Source of the DNA: Desulfuromonas sp.
GTDB lineage: Bacteria; Desulfobacterota; Desulfuromonadia; Desulfuromonadales; BM501
Direction: 5' to 3'
Assembly: GCF_002868845.1 (NCBI RefSeq)
Contig: NZ_PKUB01000041.1
Location: 24,111-88,110 of the forward strand
Length of the DNA stretch: 64,000 nucleotides
Part shown: positions 18,752 through 28,295 of the stretch, one piece after another
Layout: the number at the start of each line of letters is the position of its first letter
How positions within the stretch are numbered: the stretch's first letter is position 1
Position numbers and translations under genes: made by a program
The notes under the pieces: generated by a model
Databases searched by the model: none
Seen by the model: the letters and a program-made list of their open reading frames with translations, nothing else
What the model was told of the DNA's origin: nothing

Positions 18752-18797
18752 ATTCGATCCCGTAAAAAGAAATAAAAAATGGTTTTATAGGAGCGCA

Positions 18798-18850
18798 GAT
18801 ATAACCGAAAACGCAGGAATTGTCAACAGGATTGTTTATTGAGGGTAAAA
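18798..18850 (-). promoter_or_regulatory. Promoter and putative operator of the XRE-cupin gene
   Basis: On the minus strand: -35 TTGACA (18826-18821), 17-base spacer, -10 TATATC (18803-18798). Eight bases upstream of the -35 lies the palindromic TTTA-N7-TAAA (18835-18849). The same parts with identical spacing occur at 24847-24899. The position just upstream of -35 would suit an activator, or a repressor blocking polymerase. Confidence 0.65.
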
Positions 18851-19437
18851 CCTATTTACTGTCATTAAAGCCACCCGCCCCCGCTGAGGCCCAGGTTTCA
18901 AATTCCCCAAAAACTCCCAAACTTATGTTTTAATTTTCGACTCGGGGCGCGTCCCGACCGAATCGAGACGAGCTCCAGGAATCATTCCCCCGCTTCCATC
19001 AACACCGGGAGCGCTCCCTCCCTGCGGAGGCAAAAAAAGACGGGACACCAAAACTGTGCTTTTGGGACCCCAATGCGCCCCTCCCCCCCAAGGAAACAGC
19101 TCTCACCCATGACCTGGGCAACCACGGGTCGGAAAACCGCCCGTTTCACCCGTTCAATCTAAACGGAGTTGAGGAATACGCGGTTTAGGATTGGCCTGAC
19201 CACTTCTCCAGTCGTTTTTTTTTGGAACCCCGGCTGTCCACCCGACCCCATTCAGGGGGGAATTTTCAAAATCCTGGTCTATTTCAGAATTTCTATATCA
19301 ATTCAAAGACTTGGGCCCCGAAGGTGGGGGCGTTATGGGGGGGGACAAATTTGGCTTTTTCAAACCACCGGTATGTCCAGCAAAACAAGAAAGTCTCGTA
19401 ACATGCTGTTTTGGCGAAGCTTTTGGCGTTTTTTCCC
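18851..19437. other. Gene-free region with palindromes and an orphan terminator
   Basis: Nearly 590 bases without a credible protein gene. It holds a 12-base perfect palindrome GGGAGCGCTCCC (19007-19018), a minus-strand terminator at 19032-19070 and several GC-rich inverted segments (for example around 19100-19150). A minus-strand small RNA is possible; see the finding. Confidence 0.4.
19032..19070 (-). terminator. Orphan minus-strand terminator
   Basis: Arms 19042-19053 and 19060-19070 pair (CCAAAA/TTTTGG plus outer GGG/CCC). On the minus strand they are followed by seven T (19038-19032). No protein gene ends just upstream of it. Confidence 0.5.
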
Positions 19438-19465
19438 TTGCACAATGTTTCTATGAGCGTATAAT
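19438..19465 (+). promoter_or_regulatory. Promoter of the small zinc-ribbon gene
   Basis: -35 TTGCAC (19438-19443), 16-base spacer, -10 TATAAT (19460-19465). It lies about 60 bases before the ATG. Confidence 0.7.
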
Positions 19466-19523
19466 TTTCTACAACGTTACCCTTCTGGCCATTTTTACCA
19501 TAACAAGCGAAAGGAGCCTCGGC

Positions 19524-19739
19524 ATGAAATGCCCCGTCTGCAAAAACACCGACCAGCACATCGAGATCGACGTCCACGCGAACGGCTTCGATGAAGAGAT
19601 CATCGAGTGCGATATCTGCGGAACGACCTGGTCGGTCAACCACGGCGTTTCGGAGGTCGTCAAGGATTCCCAGGAAAAATCGTTCCTCGAAGCAACCTCT
19701 GAATGCGTTGAAGGGGACGATTACTGCTGGGTCGCCTGA
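19524..19739 (+). CDS. Small zinc-ribbon protein
   Basis: A 71-residue cytoplasmic protein with two CxxC knuckles, CPVC at residue 3 and CDIC near residue 35. They probably form one zinc ribbon, followed by an acidic tail. AAGGAG lies 7 bases before the ATG, and a consensus promoter precedes it. It stands alone, convergent with the biotin carboxylase gene. No family function is known to me. Confidence 0.75.
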   Translation: MKCPVCKNTDQHIEIDVHANGFDEEIIECDICGTTWSVNHGVSEVVKDSQEKSFLEATSECVEGDDYCWVA

Positions 19740-19885
19740 TCCCCCCACTGGACAACCCCTCTAGTCCGGAGTGGGCCTCTATCGCCTGAATCCGGGCGGG
19801 ACCCCCTTTTCCCGGCCTAGCGCCCACGGGAAGGGACCGTTTCCCGCTTTCAGCAAATCGACTCCAAACCCGCCCCCGAAACAAC

Positions 19886-19912
19886 AAGCCCCGCCTGGAT
19901 CAGGCGGGGCTT
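19886..19912. terminator. Bidirectional terminator between convergent genes
   Basis: A perfect 12-bp stem (19886-19897 against 19901-19912) with a 3-base loop, between the rightward zinc-ribbon gene and the leftward biotin carboxylase gene. Confidence 0.8.
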
Positions 19913-19959
19913 GAATGTCTCTCCAGGTGATTCTTTGGGACCGTTAGCGCTATCGCGCT

Positions 19960-22875
19960 CTAGAGCACAGCCTCCAGGTATTCAGCGGTCCGACCACGCT
20001 TTTCCTTTTCGATCGCCTTCGGATCGACATCGACGAACTTCTCGTCAGGGGTCACCTTGAAGAGCGGCTGCCCCTTCTGGACGATGACCCCGTCGCCCCC
20101 CTCGATGAGGATCTTGTCGATGGTCCCCGAGAAGGGTGCCGGGACCTTGTTGAACATCTTCATGACCTCGAGGATAAAGAGCGGCTGGCCCTTCTCGAAA
20201 TGATCGCCTTCCTTGGCGAAGGGCGGCATTCCCGGGGCCTCCTGGGCGTAGTACATGCCGCCGCCCGGCGTGACGATTTCGTCGGCCTTGGTCGCCGGCG
20301 GGGGAACCAGCACCTTCTTCATCGCCGCCTGGAGGTCTGGATCGTTCAGATATTCGGGAATCGTCACCTCGAGATCATCTTCGACCTTAAAATCGTAGAA
20401 GTTGGTCTTCTGGGCAACCATGAAGAGCATGCCGAGAAGTTCGTTGCCGATCTCGTAGCCCTGGTGGGCGGACTGGACCTGGGCCCAGGTCTGCGCATCG
20501 TAACCGCCCTGGGGTTTTTCCCTGTTCAGCAGTTCGTTAAGTTTGAGGAACTCGCCCTTTTCCAGACCGAAGGTCTTGCGAAGCTCGGCGTAGAAGGCGA
20601 GGGCGCTTTCGAGCAGATCGCGGTCATGCGTCCAGATCACCTCGGCGGCCGGGGCCTCGGGACGCCAGGTCATGTGCAGGTACTCGTAGGTCTCTTCCAG
20701 GATAACCAGGGGATTTCGCAGCCAGAGGACCTTGCCCTTCTCGAGCTTGAAGTTCTGCCTGTTGAGGCTCAACCAGCCGGAAAGGAGATGCGGGTCTGCC
20801 AACAGCTTCTCCATCGGCCGGGTCAGCAGGGTGCCCTTGCGGTCGAGGGTCTCCGAAACCGATTTTGCCGCTTCGGGCTCTCCGCCGTAGAGCTTGCCGT
20901 AGTGCTTCTTCATGGCCAGGAACGCATAGACAACGTCGAGCTTGGCGGCCTCTTCCTTCAGCTTGCCGACGAGAGTCAGGTAGGGAACGACGAAGCGGGT
21001 TGTCGGCTTGGCCATCACGTTGTTGCCGATGAACCAGTTGACCAGGCCGTAGTGGAACTCGAGGTTGGTCGCCAGGTCGGTACCGCGCAGTGTCGTGCTG
21101 CGCAGGACCTTCGACAGATGGTTGTAGCTTTCGAGGCGGTCTTTCTCCTTGGTCAGGAGCAGGGCGATGTTGGAATCGTAGGCTCCGGCAACCGTGTAGC
21201 GCATGAACTGGCCGGTGTCGGGGTTGACCATGCAAATCCCCTGGTCATCGCGGATCTCCCCTTCGATCGGGGTCGACCAGTAGCGGATGACGCCGCCGGC
21301 GCTCGGCGACAGGGAGCAGTCGGTAGCGTTGAGCCGGGCCTCGGCGCCGGCGCCGAAACGGGGCAGGCGCTCCGGACGGGGAAGGCGCTCCTTGTGCTCA
21401 GCGAGCAGAGCCATCGCCTCGACCAGCGACTCGACAATGAAGAAATCGTTCTTGTCCTTGGGGTTGGTGAATTTGAGGCTGTAGACCAGCTCGGTCACCC
21501 GGTGCTCGACCTGAATGCGGGTGTTGACCTCCATGAAGTAGTGGCGGCTGCCGTCGACGATGCACTCGAAGGTCGAGGCCGAATCGAGGCCGACGGCCTT
21601 GCCGAAGCGCTCCGACTCCTCCTCCATCCGCTTGAGGACTTTCAGGTCCGACTCCAGGGCCTTGACCTGAGCCTTGAGGCCGGCCTTCTTGGCCTTTTCG
21701 ATTTCAAGCGCCAAAGCCTCCTGGGTCACGGAGATCTCGAGCAGCTTCTGTTCGTGCATCTGCAGGGAGCAGTCGCGGCCGCCGAGGGCGATCGCCCACT
21801 CGCCGTTGCCGAGAAGCTGAATCTCATTGTGCCGGGTCTGCTCGATGTTGAGCTCGACGAGAACGTTCTTGTTGTCGCCGACGCCGTTCGCCTTGACCTC
21901 GAGCAGGACCTCGCGAACCAGCTCCGGCGCGTCGGCGGCGGCTTTCTTGACGTCGGCGTCGGTCGGGTTTTTCTTGGTCAGCAGGGACGCGCCGAGGATC
22001 CGCTGCCCCTTGCCGCCCCCGCCGCCGATGGCCTTGAGGCGGATCCGGGCGCCGGGATAGTCCTTGAACATCGCCGCACATTCGGCCTCGACCTGGGCGC
22101 CGAGCTCTTCCATGGAGAAGAGGTCGATCCCCTTGTCGTAGGAGGCGAAAAGGATCTTGTCGGCCAACTCTTCGAGAGAGAGCGTCTCGTCCTTGAGCAC
22201 CTTGGCGTCAACCTTGAGCCCCTCGGCCTTGACCAGCGCCAGCAGCGCCTCGCGGCTCGGATGCTTCTTTACCAGGGTGCGGGCGGTGACGTTGTCGATG
22301 CCGGGGGTGACCGAGACGTCGACGGAGAGGGCGGTGCGCTTCGCCTCGTCCTTCTTGCCTGCGCCGCGCTGGGTCGCGGCGCAGGGGCCGATGAACTTGA
22401 GCCCGGCGTCCTCGATGGCGGCGACGAACTCATCGTCTTCGGCCATGAAACCGTAGCCGGCGAAAATCGCGTCGTAGCCGTTGTCCTTCGCAATCGAGAT
22501 AATCTGCCCGATGCGCTCGATGCGCTCCTCCTTGCTGGCCCCGGTGTAGTCGGGAACCCGGTGGACGCGGCTGTTGTCGGTCAGCTTGCGCAGCTCGGGC
22601 GAAAGGGCGTTGGGATAGACGATCGAGTCCTTCTCGGAGAGGAGAATGCCGTAGTGGGCAATCCCCATCTCGTCGTAGACGTCCATCGCCTCCTTGCGGA
22701 TCGGGCCGCGGCAGACGATCAGGGGCTTGAGTTCCTCGCAGGAGAAAGAGCGGACCCACTCGGAGGAGGAGAGGCTCAAGCGGCGATCGCGGTGAATCAG
22801 CGGATTATTCTGATAGTAGTCAGTCGTCTGTGCCATCGGTTTTATCTCCAAATCGAAACCTACGTTCGCTTTCAT
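19960..22875 (-). CDS. Acyl-CoA carboxylase biotin carboxylase/biotin carrier subunit
   Basis: A 971-residue fusion. The biotin carboxylase part spans about residues 45-640: the glycine-rich ATP loop KAIGGGGGKGQRI, the catalytic block FMEVNTRIQVEHRVTE, and ARLNATD. A long helical linker follows. The biotinyl domain is at about 870-950, with LEVMKMFNKV carrying the biotinyl-lysine. It charges biotin with bicarbonate for the carboxyltransferase encoded upstream. The start at 22875 follows GAGGGGG by 8 bases; MAQTTDYY at 22836 is an alternative. Propionyl-CoA is the likely acceptor, given the mutase and epimerase nearby; pyruvate or acetyl-CoA cannot be excluded. Confidence 0.88.
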   Translation of the reverse strand: MKANVGFDLEIKPMAQTTDYYQNNPLIHRDRRLSLSSSEWVRSFSCEELKPLIVCRGPIRKEAMDVYDEMGIAHYGILLSEKDSIVYPNALSPELRKLTDNSRVHRVPDYTGASKEERIERIGQIISIAKDNGYDAIFAGYGFMAEDDEFVAAIEDAGLKFIGPCAATQRGAGKKDEAKRTALSVDVSVTPGIDNVTARTLVKKHPSREALLALVKAEGLKVDAKVLKDETLSLEELADKILFASYDKGIDLFSMEELGAQVEAECAAMFKDYPGARIRLKAIGGGGGKGQRILGASLLTKKNPTDADVKKAAADAPELVREVLLEVKANGVGDNKNVLVELNIEQTRHNEIQLLGNGEWAIALGGRDCSLQMHEQKLLEISVTQEALALEIEKAKKAGLKAQVKALESDLKVLKRMEEESERFGKAVGLDSASTFECIVDGSRHYFMEVNTRIQVEHRVTELVYSLKFTNPKDKNDFFIVESLVEAMALLAEHKERLPRPERLPRFGAGAEARLNATDCSLSPSAGGVIRYWSTPIEGEIRDDQGICMVNPDTGQFMRYTVAGAYDSNIALLLTKEKDRLESYNHLSKVLRSTTLRGTDLATNLEFHYGLVNWFIGNNVMAKPTTRFVVPYLTLVGKLKEEAAKLDVVYAFLAMKKHYGKLYGGEPEAAKSVSETLDRKGTLLTRPMEKLLADPHLLSGWLSLNRQNFKLEKGKVLWLRNPLVILEETYEYLHMTWRPEAPAAEVIWTHDRDLLESALAFYAELRKTFGLEKGEFLKLNELLNREKPQGGYDAQTWAQVQSAHQGYEIGNELLGMLFMVAQKTNFYDFKVEDDLEVTIPEYLNDPDLQAAMKKVLVPPPATKADEIVTPGGGMYYAQEAPGMPPFAKEGDHFEKGQPLFILEVMKMFNKVPAPFSGTIDKILIEGGDGVIVQKGQPLFKVTPDEKFVDVDPKAIEKEKRGRTAEYLEAVL

Positions 22876-22895
22876 TCAATAGCCCCCTCGCCAGC

Positions 22896-24620
22896 CTAGT
22901 GGAACTCGCGCTGGACGCCCTGCCACGCCGAAGGCTTGTAATGGCGGAGGAGGAAGTTCATGTTCTTGCCGAGCTCCTGGCGCAGGTCGGTCGGCATCAC
23001 GATCGAGGAGATGGAGCCGAGGGCCAGACCCTCCTTCGGGTTCATCAGTTCCTTCTCGTAGCGCAGGTTGAGCTCCGCCTCCTGGGCCTTGAGCCAATCG
23101 GCGGCCTCTTTCTCGGCGTCTTTCTTGGCCTCGGTCCCGTCCATGCCGGCGGCGATGCGCTCGGCCGCCCCTTTTTTGATCATCTCGGAGAGGGAACCGC
23201 GCAGCTTGCGCAGCTCGCCCTTGTAGACGAACTCCTTGCCCGCCGGCCCCATGACCGCCAGGCGGGTCGTCGGCAGGGCGAGTACCAGGTCGGCGCCGGT
23301 CGGGTAGTTGTTGTAGGAGGCGTAGGCGCCGCCGAAGGCGTTGCGCAGGATCAGCAGGATGCGCGGGGTGCGAACGTCGACGATCGAGTCGAGCATCGAG
23401 CGGCCGGCCTGAACGATGCCGCGGGCCTCCTGCTCGCGCCCGGGGAGGAAGCCGGTGGTATCCTCCATGAAGATCAGCGGGATATTGTAGATATTGCAGA
23501 AACGCACGAACCGAGCGATCTTCACCGCCGAGTCGCAATCGATCTGGCCTGAGGCGACCGCCTAGTTGTTGGCGACGAAACCGACCACGTTGCCTCCGAG
23601 GCGGCCGAAGGCGGTGATCGCTTCGCGGGCGCGGCCCGGCTGCATCTCGAAGTAATCCCCGTGATCGCAGATCTGCTGGATGACGATGGAAACGTCGAAA
23701 GGCGTGTTGAAGCCCGTCGGCGAGTTGAAGGCCTTTTTGAGCAGGGTGTTGATCTCCCAGGTCTTGCGCTCGAGAGGATCGCTCGTCTCCTGGAAGGGCG
23801 CCATGGAGAAATTGTTGTCGGGAAGGTAGCTCAGCAGGCGCACCGCGGTGCGCAGGGCCGCCGTCTCGTCGGCTACGGTCAGGTCGGCCACGCCGGAGCT
23901 GCCGTGAACCTTCGGGCCGCCCAGCTCCTCGGGAGTGATGTCCTCGCCGAGGACCGACTTGACGACGCCGGGGCCGGTGAGGCCGAAAAAGGTATCCTCG
24001 GGCTGGATGACGAAGCTGCCCTGGCGAGGCAGGTAGGAGCCGCCGCCGGCGTTGAAGCCGAACATGCACATGATAGAGGGGACCACGCCGCTGATCTTGC
24101 GCAGGGCGGTGAAGGCCTCGGCGTAGCCGTCAAGGCCGCCGACCCCGGCCGGCACGAAGGCCCCGGCCGAGTCGTTCATGCCGAGAACCGGGATCCCCTT
24201 CTCGCCGGCCATGTTGAAGAGCTTGGCCAGCTTGCTGCCGTTGGTGGCGTCGATGGAGCCGGCGCGGACGGTGAAATCGTGCCCGTAGAGGGCGACGTCG
24301 CGGCCGCCGATATTGAGAATGCCGGTGACCAGGGAAGCGCCGTCGAGATTCTTGCCCCAGTTCTGGAACAGAATGTTCGGGTCTTCGTCGGTGAGAACCT
24401 TGATCCGCTCCCAGACGGTCATGCGCTTCTTGAAGTGCTGCTTCTCGATCTGTCCGACGGCGACCGACTTGACCGGACGCTGGATCAGCTCGTAGCCTTC
24501 TTTCATGACCTCTTCATAGCCGCCGGTCGCACCGGCGATTTCCCCCGGGATGTTGAATTCGACTTCCTCCCGTGGCGCCAAAGGATTCTTCAAGGAAGGT
24601 TTGATCAATTTTTTGGACAT
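22896..24620 (-). pseudogene. Acyl-CoA carboxylase carboxyltransferase subunit, interrupted by in-frame TAG
   Basis: A crotonase-fold carboxyltransferase of 574 codons (PccB/GcdA type). It has the N-terminal lobe [20 protein letters not shown], seen here as [14 protein letters not shown], with [15 protein letters not shown]. The C-terminal lobe has GFLPGREQEARG and AFGGAYASYNNYP. The frame is open from MSKKLIKPS (24620) to a TAG at 23564-23562, inside the conserved stretch VGFVANN-stop-AVASGQID. It then continues in the same frame to the normal end. The second half has no ribosome binding site. It lies 20 bases upstream of the biotin carboxylase gene. It is broken, read through, or the base is wrong; the rest looks under selection. 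Confidence 0.85.
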
Positions 24621-24846
24621 TTCGGTCATCCCTTTTGAATAAATAAATGAACGGATCTCCGGAAAACGACTCTCTGTGCTGCGAACCAGCCTATCGACAA
24701 CTCGGACTGCCTGAAACCGCCAAAAACGATACGGTTCCGTGAAAAACGCCAAACGCCGCCGAACCCCTCCCGGGGCTGCCGGACAGAAGGCTCGCGCGCA
24801 GGATGCTATTTCCCACCAAAAATAAAAAGAAGTTCTATTCGGGGAG

Positions 24847-24899
24847 GATATAACGGAAATGGTCGAAATTGTCAATAAAATTATTTACCTTAGATAAAA
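24847..24899 (-). promoter_or_regulatory. Promoter and putative operator of the carboxylase operon
   Basis: On the minus strand: -35 TTGACA (24875-24870), 17-base spacer, -10 TATATC (24852-24847). TTTA-N7-TAAA lies at 24884-24898, eight bases upstream of -35. Spacing and much of the intervening sequence match 18798-18850. The leader is about 220 bases. Confidence 0.65.
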
Positions 24900-25170
24900 A
24901 CATTTATTCAGATTAAAGAGCCGCTTTAACTACTTAGCCGCCTCCCCTTCCCCGCCTTCGGCCCCCTTCCATCGCACCCGGATTTTCAAACTTTCGTTTT
25001 GTTTTTCAATCCCCCCCTCCACCAAGCCCCCGCCAGGACGGCTCAGAACGACCGGAGGCATATTGACTTTTTTCTCCGGATCCACTACTTTAATTCTGGT
25101 CCATGGCGCTTCTGCGGGAGATTCCAGCCCCTTTCCACACGACATCAATTCCAACGAGGTACATACATCC

Positions 25171-26256
25171 TTGCAAGTTGAACCTTTCGATTGGCCTCTA
25201 GGCATCCGCCTTTGGCCCAACGAGCGGCGCCGGGTCCGGCGCCTGCGGGAGGGTTACGACTACTCCCCGATTGAAAATTCGAGCGACTCCTTTCGCTTCA
25301 CCGCTGTCTCCGGCGCCGCCAAGGTCCCCGGGGTCTTCCGCTCCTTTGCCGACTGCCTTCCGGAGGAGTCCTTCCTGATCCTGGAGTTCTACCAGGAGGA
25401 ACACGAAGCGGCCCCTGACGAGCAACCCCTTCCGGCGGTCTACTACTCCCCCTACCTCCCCACCAACGAGATCCTGGAGACCCTCGAACCCTACCTGCCC
25501 CGCCTCATCCACGACGGCTTCGTCGGATTCGGGCTGGCTAACAACCGGGCGGGCATGGAACTGTTCTACTCGGAAGAGAAGGTCCTCACCTTCTTTACCG
25601 GCAACCACCTCCGGGTCACGGACATGCTGGCCCGCCACGGCCTTCATCACCGCTCGGACCTGCTCTATCCCACCGACCTTGGACACGATCACCTCTCGCT
25701 GCTGTGCCATCCCCAGGGCACCCTCCCCCAGCCCTTCAGCGCCCTCAGCGAAACGGAACTCGACTATGTCCATTTCTGCGGGGAGGTCACCCAACTTCTC
25801 GACATGTACCCCGTGGAGGAGAGTCTTTCCTTCTTCCTCTCCAAAAAGGAGCAGGACCTGATTGAGGCGCGCCTCCAGGAAAACCCCGACCTCGCCGAGT
25901 TCGCCGAGGAGGATTTCGGCACCCTGCTTCTGGACTGGGACGATTTCGTCAGCGAATGCTCCACCGCCTTCGAAGGGGACCTCTGGGACTATCGCCAGGG
26001 GCTTAAACTGCGGGACATGATCGAGTACGTCCTGGAGGGGATCCCCGCGACCCTCTCCGGCAAGGTGCGCGAAATCATCGCCAGTTCAGACGAGAAGTTC
26101 CAGCAGAACCTGACCGACCGGCGCAAGCGTCTCGACCCTCCGGGGCCCGGGCCGGCTCAGGATGACCGTTTCTGGTACCGGGGCATGGTCCGCAACCAGG
26201 GCGCCTACCTGCGCCGCGACCTGATCCGCCAGGGCTGGTTCAAGCCTGCAACCTGA
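25171..26256 (+). CDS. Conserved-looking hypothetical protein
   Basis: About 361 residues, soluble, with many acidic and aromatic residues, no signal peptide and no motif that I recognise. The reading frame extends upstream to 25063, but that TTG overlaps a promoter-like TTGACT. The TTG at 25171, with GAGGT ten bases upstream, is preferred, and the start is uncertain. The C terminus is basic (RRKRL, YLRRDLIRQGW). Codon usage resembles the neighbours. It is monocistronic. Confidence 0.6.
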   Translation: MQVEPFDWPLGIRLWPNERRRVRRLREGYDYSPIENSSDSFRFTAVSGAAKVPGVFRSFADCLPEESFLILEFYQEEHEAAPDEQPLPAVYYSPYLPTNEILETLEPYLPRLIHDGFVGFGLANNRAGMELFYSEEKVLTFFTGNHLRVTDMLARHGLHHRSDLLYPTDLGHDHLSLLCHPQGTLPQPFSALSETELDYVHFCGEVTQLLDMYPVEESLSFFLSKKEQDLIEARLQENPDLAEFAEEDFGTLLLDWDDFVSECSTAFEGDLWDYRQGLKLRDMIEYVLEGIPATLSGKVREIIASSDEKFQQNLTDRRKRLDPPGPGPAQDDRFWYRGMVRNQGAYLRRDLIRQGWFKPAT

Positions 26257-26433
26257 GCCGGGAGGGGCTCTGACCGGGCAACTGCACACCTTTTCCCGCC
26301 CCGGACCGACGGAACCAGGCTGTACGTCCCAGGGTCAAGACAGCCGGGCAAAAGGGAAGGACTGCTTTCGTTCGCGTGGACTCCTGCAGCCTTTTGCCTT
26401 TCACCTAGAACCTGTTACCTTTCTCCTGAAGCC

Positions 26434-27180
26434 ATGATCGCCCTTATCGCCGCCATCCCCATGGAAACCGAACTGCTGCGCAAAGCAATGGCGCCCTGCG
26501 AAGTGCGCCGCAGCGGCGGCTGGGACCTCTTTCTGGGCCCCCTGCACGGGCAGCTCGTTCAGCTGCTCCACAGCGGGGTGGGCAAGGCCAACGCCGCGGC
26601 CGCCACCGCCACCTTGCTCACATCCTGTCAACCCGCCGCGGTCATCAGCCTGGGCTGCGGGGGAGCGTACCCGGGAAGCGGTCTCGCGGTCGGCGACCTG
26701 GCCCTGGCCACAGAGGAAATCTACGGCGACGAAGGGGTTCTCGCCCCCGGCGTGTTCCAGGATATGGACCAAATCGGACTGCCTCTCGTCAAGCGGGACG
26801 GTCGCCCACTGTTCAACCGCTTCCCCGCCGACCCCTCCCGGCTGGAATCGGCCCGCCCCGCCCTTGAACGCACCGCCGCGATCACCGGCCGAACCCTGGC
26901 GACGGGAGGCTTCGTCACCGTCTCCACCTGCTCGGGCACCGAAGCGGCCGGGACGACAATGGCCCGCCGCACCGGCGGCATCTGCGAGAACATGGAAGGC
27001 GCGGCGGTGGCCCAGATCTGCGCCGTTTACGGAATCCCCTTCCTTGAAATCCGCGGCATCTCCAACCTTGTGGAAGACCGGGACCTGTCCCGCTGGGACC
27101 TGAAGGGCGGCGCCGACATCGCCCAGCGAGCGACCAAGGACCTGCTCGCCAGCTGGCAGCCGGGGAGTCCCTTCGCATGA
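26434..27180 (+). CDS. mqnB: Futalosine hydrolase
   Basis: A 248-residue nucleoside phosphorylase/hydrolase-fold enzyme of the futalosine route to menaquinone. It removes hypoxanthine from futalosine. Family marks are LIAAIPMETELL at the N terminus, HSGVGKANAAAAT, LGCGGAYPGSGL and CENMEGAAVAQIC with the purine-binding Glu/Met-Glu. The identification over MTA/SAH nucleosidase rests on the mqnD gene, which overlaps its end by 4 bases. A weak SD precedes the ATG. Confidence 0.92.
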   Translation: MIALIAAIPMETELLRKAMAPCEVRRSGGWDLFLGPLHGQLVQLLHSGVGKANAAAATATLLTSCQPAAVISLGCGGAYPGSGLAVGDLALATEEIYGDEGVLAPGVFQDMDQIGLPLVKRDGRPLFNRFPADPSRLESARPALERTAAITGRTLATGGFVTVSTCSGTEAAGTTMARRTGGICENMEGAAVAQICAVYGIPFLEIRGISNLVEDRDLSRWDLKGGADIAQRATKDLLASWQPGSPFA

Positions 27181-28013
27181 CCCGGACCCTGACCCTCGGC
27201 TACTCCCCCTGCCCCAACGACACCTTTATCTTCTACGCCCTGATCCACGGCCGGATTCCCCTGCCGGGCCTCGCCGTCCGAGAGCGCCTCGAAGACGTGG
27301 AGACCCTCAACCAGCTCGCCCTGTCCGGGGCCCTGGACCTGACCAAGGTCTCCTACCACGCCCTGGGCCACCTTCGCTCCGAATACGCCCTGCTACGCAG
27401 CGGCGGCGCCCTGGGACGGGGCTGCGGACCCCTCGTCATCAGCCGGGGAAAGACCACCATGGAGGCCCTCAGGGGCAGGCGCATCGCCATCCCGGGGCGA
27501 CTCACCACCGCCAACCTCCTCCTCCAGCTTTACGGCGAGGGCTACGAAGACGTCCTGGTCCTCCCCTTCCACGAGATCATGGACGCCGTCGCCGCCGGCG
27601 AGGCCGAGGCCGGGGTCATCATCCACGAGTCGCGCTTCACCTTCCTCGACCAGGGCTTCGTCGAGCTCTGCGACCTCGGCCGCTGGTGGGAAGAGGAGAC
27701 CGGCCACCCCATCCCCCTCGGCGGCATCCTCGCCCGCCGCTCCCTCGGGGCGGAGATGATCGGCCTGATCGACCGGGCCATCCGAAGCAGCCTCAAGTAC
27801 GCCCGCGCTCACCCCGAAGAGACGAGGGCCTACATCGGGCACCACGCCCAGGAACTGGACAACAAGGTGGTCGCCAGCCACATCGACCTCTACGTCAGCG
27901 ACTTCTCCCTCAACCTCGGGGAGGAGGGGGTGGGGGCGGTGGAGGATCTGCTGCGGCGCGCCGAGGAGCGCGGCCTCATCCCTTCCTGCGAACGGCCCCT
28001 CTTTTTGTCCTGA
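27177..28013 (+). CDS. mqnD: 1,4-Dihydroxy-6-naphthoate synthase
   Basis: A 278-residue periplasmic-binding-protein-fold enzyme. It converts cyclic dehypoxanthine futalosine to 1,4-dihydroxy-6-naphthoate in menaquinone synthesis. The N-terminal signature SPCPNDTFIFYALI is diagnostic. The catalytic-histidine region GVIIHESRFTF lies near residue 145. The start overlaps the mqnB stop (ATGA), showing translational coupling. mqnA and mqnC are not in the window. Confidence 0.95.
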   Translation: MTRTLTLGYSPCPNDTFIFYALIHGRIPLPGLAVRERLEDVETLNQLALSGALDLTKVSYHALGHLRSEYALLRSGGALGRGCGPLVISRGKTTMEALRGRRIAIPGRLTTANLLLQLYGEGYEDVLVLPFHEIMDAVAAGEAEAGVIIHESRFTFLDQGFVELCDLGRWWEEETGHPIPLGGILARRSLGAEMIGLIDRAIRSSLKYARAHPEETRAYIGHHAQELDNKVVASHIDLYVSDFSLNLGEEGVGAVEDLLRRAEERGLIPSCERPLFLS

Positions 28014-28227
28014 GCTCTTCCTTTGCCACCATTTCGGAATCTCCGAGGATTCGTCCATCTTTGGCCTGTCGATGGCGGGGACTCGCCCCCGCAGGCGACC
28101 AGGGGATTGCCCGCCCAACCCCCTGGACCCAAGGACGCCCCCGACACCTTGCCCCCCATCGGTGACGGGGGTCCCCTCCGCTGCGCAGAGGGAAATCTCC
28201 ACCTCGCGAAACCCCCTAAAAACAAAA

Positions 28228-28254
28228 AAAGGCAACTCCCACCCGGGAGTCGCC
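28228..28254 (-). terminator. Terminator of serA
   Basis: Stem 28231-28240 against 28245-28254 with one mismatch, followed on the minus strand by seven T and a further T-rich run. The adjoining 28014-28227 is GC-rich and shows no gene. 28266-28288 has a short CTTACAG repeat. Confidence 0.8.
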
Positions 28255-28295
28255 TTTCTCGATCCGACAACTTACAGCTTACAGCTTGCCCGGTC

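Noticed and set aside
25063..25170. TTG at 25063 as the start of the hypothetical protein
   Set aside because: It coincides with a TTGACT promoter-like hexamer and lacks a ribosome binding site; the later TTG at 25171 fits better.
28014..28227. Possible gene between mqnD and serA
   Set aside because: Open frames exist on both strands but none has a start signal or a recognisable sequence; it is GC-rich spacer.
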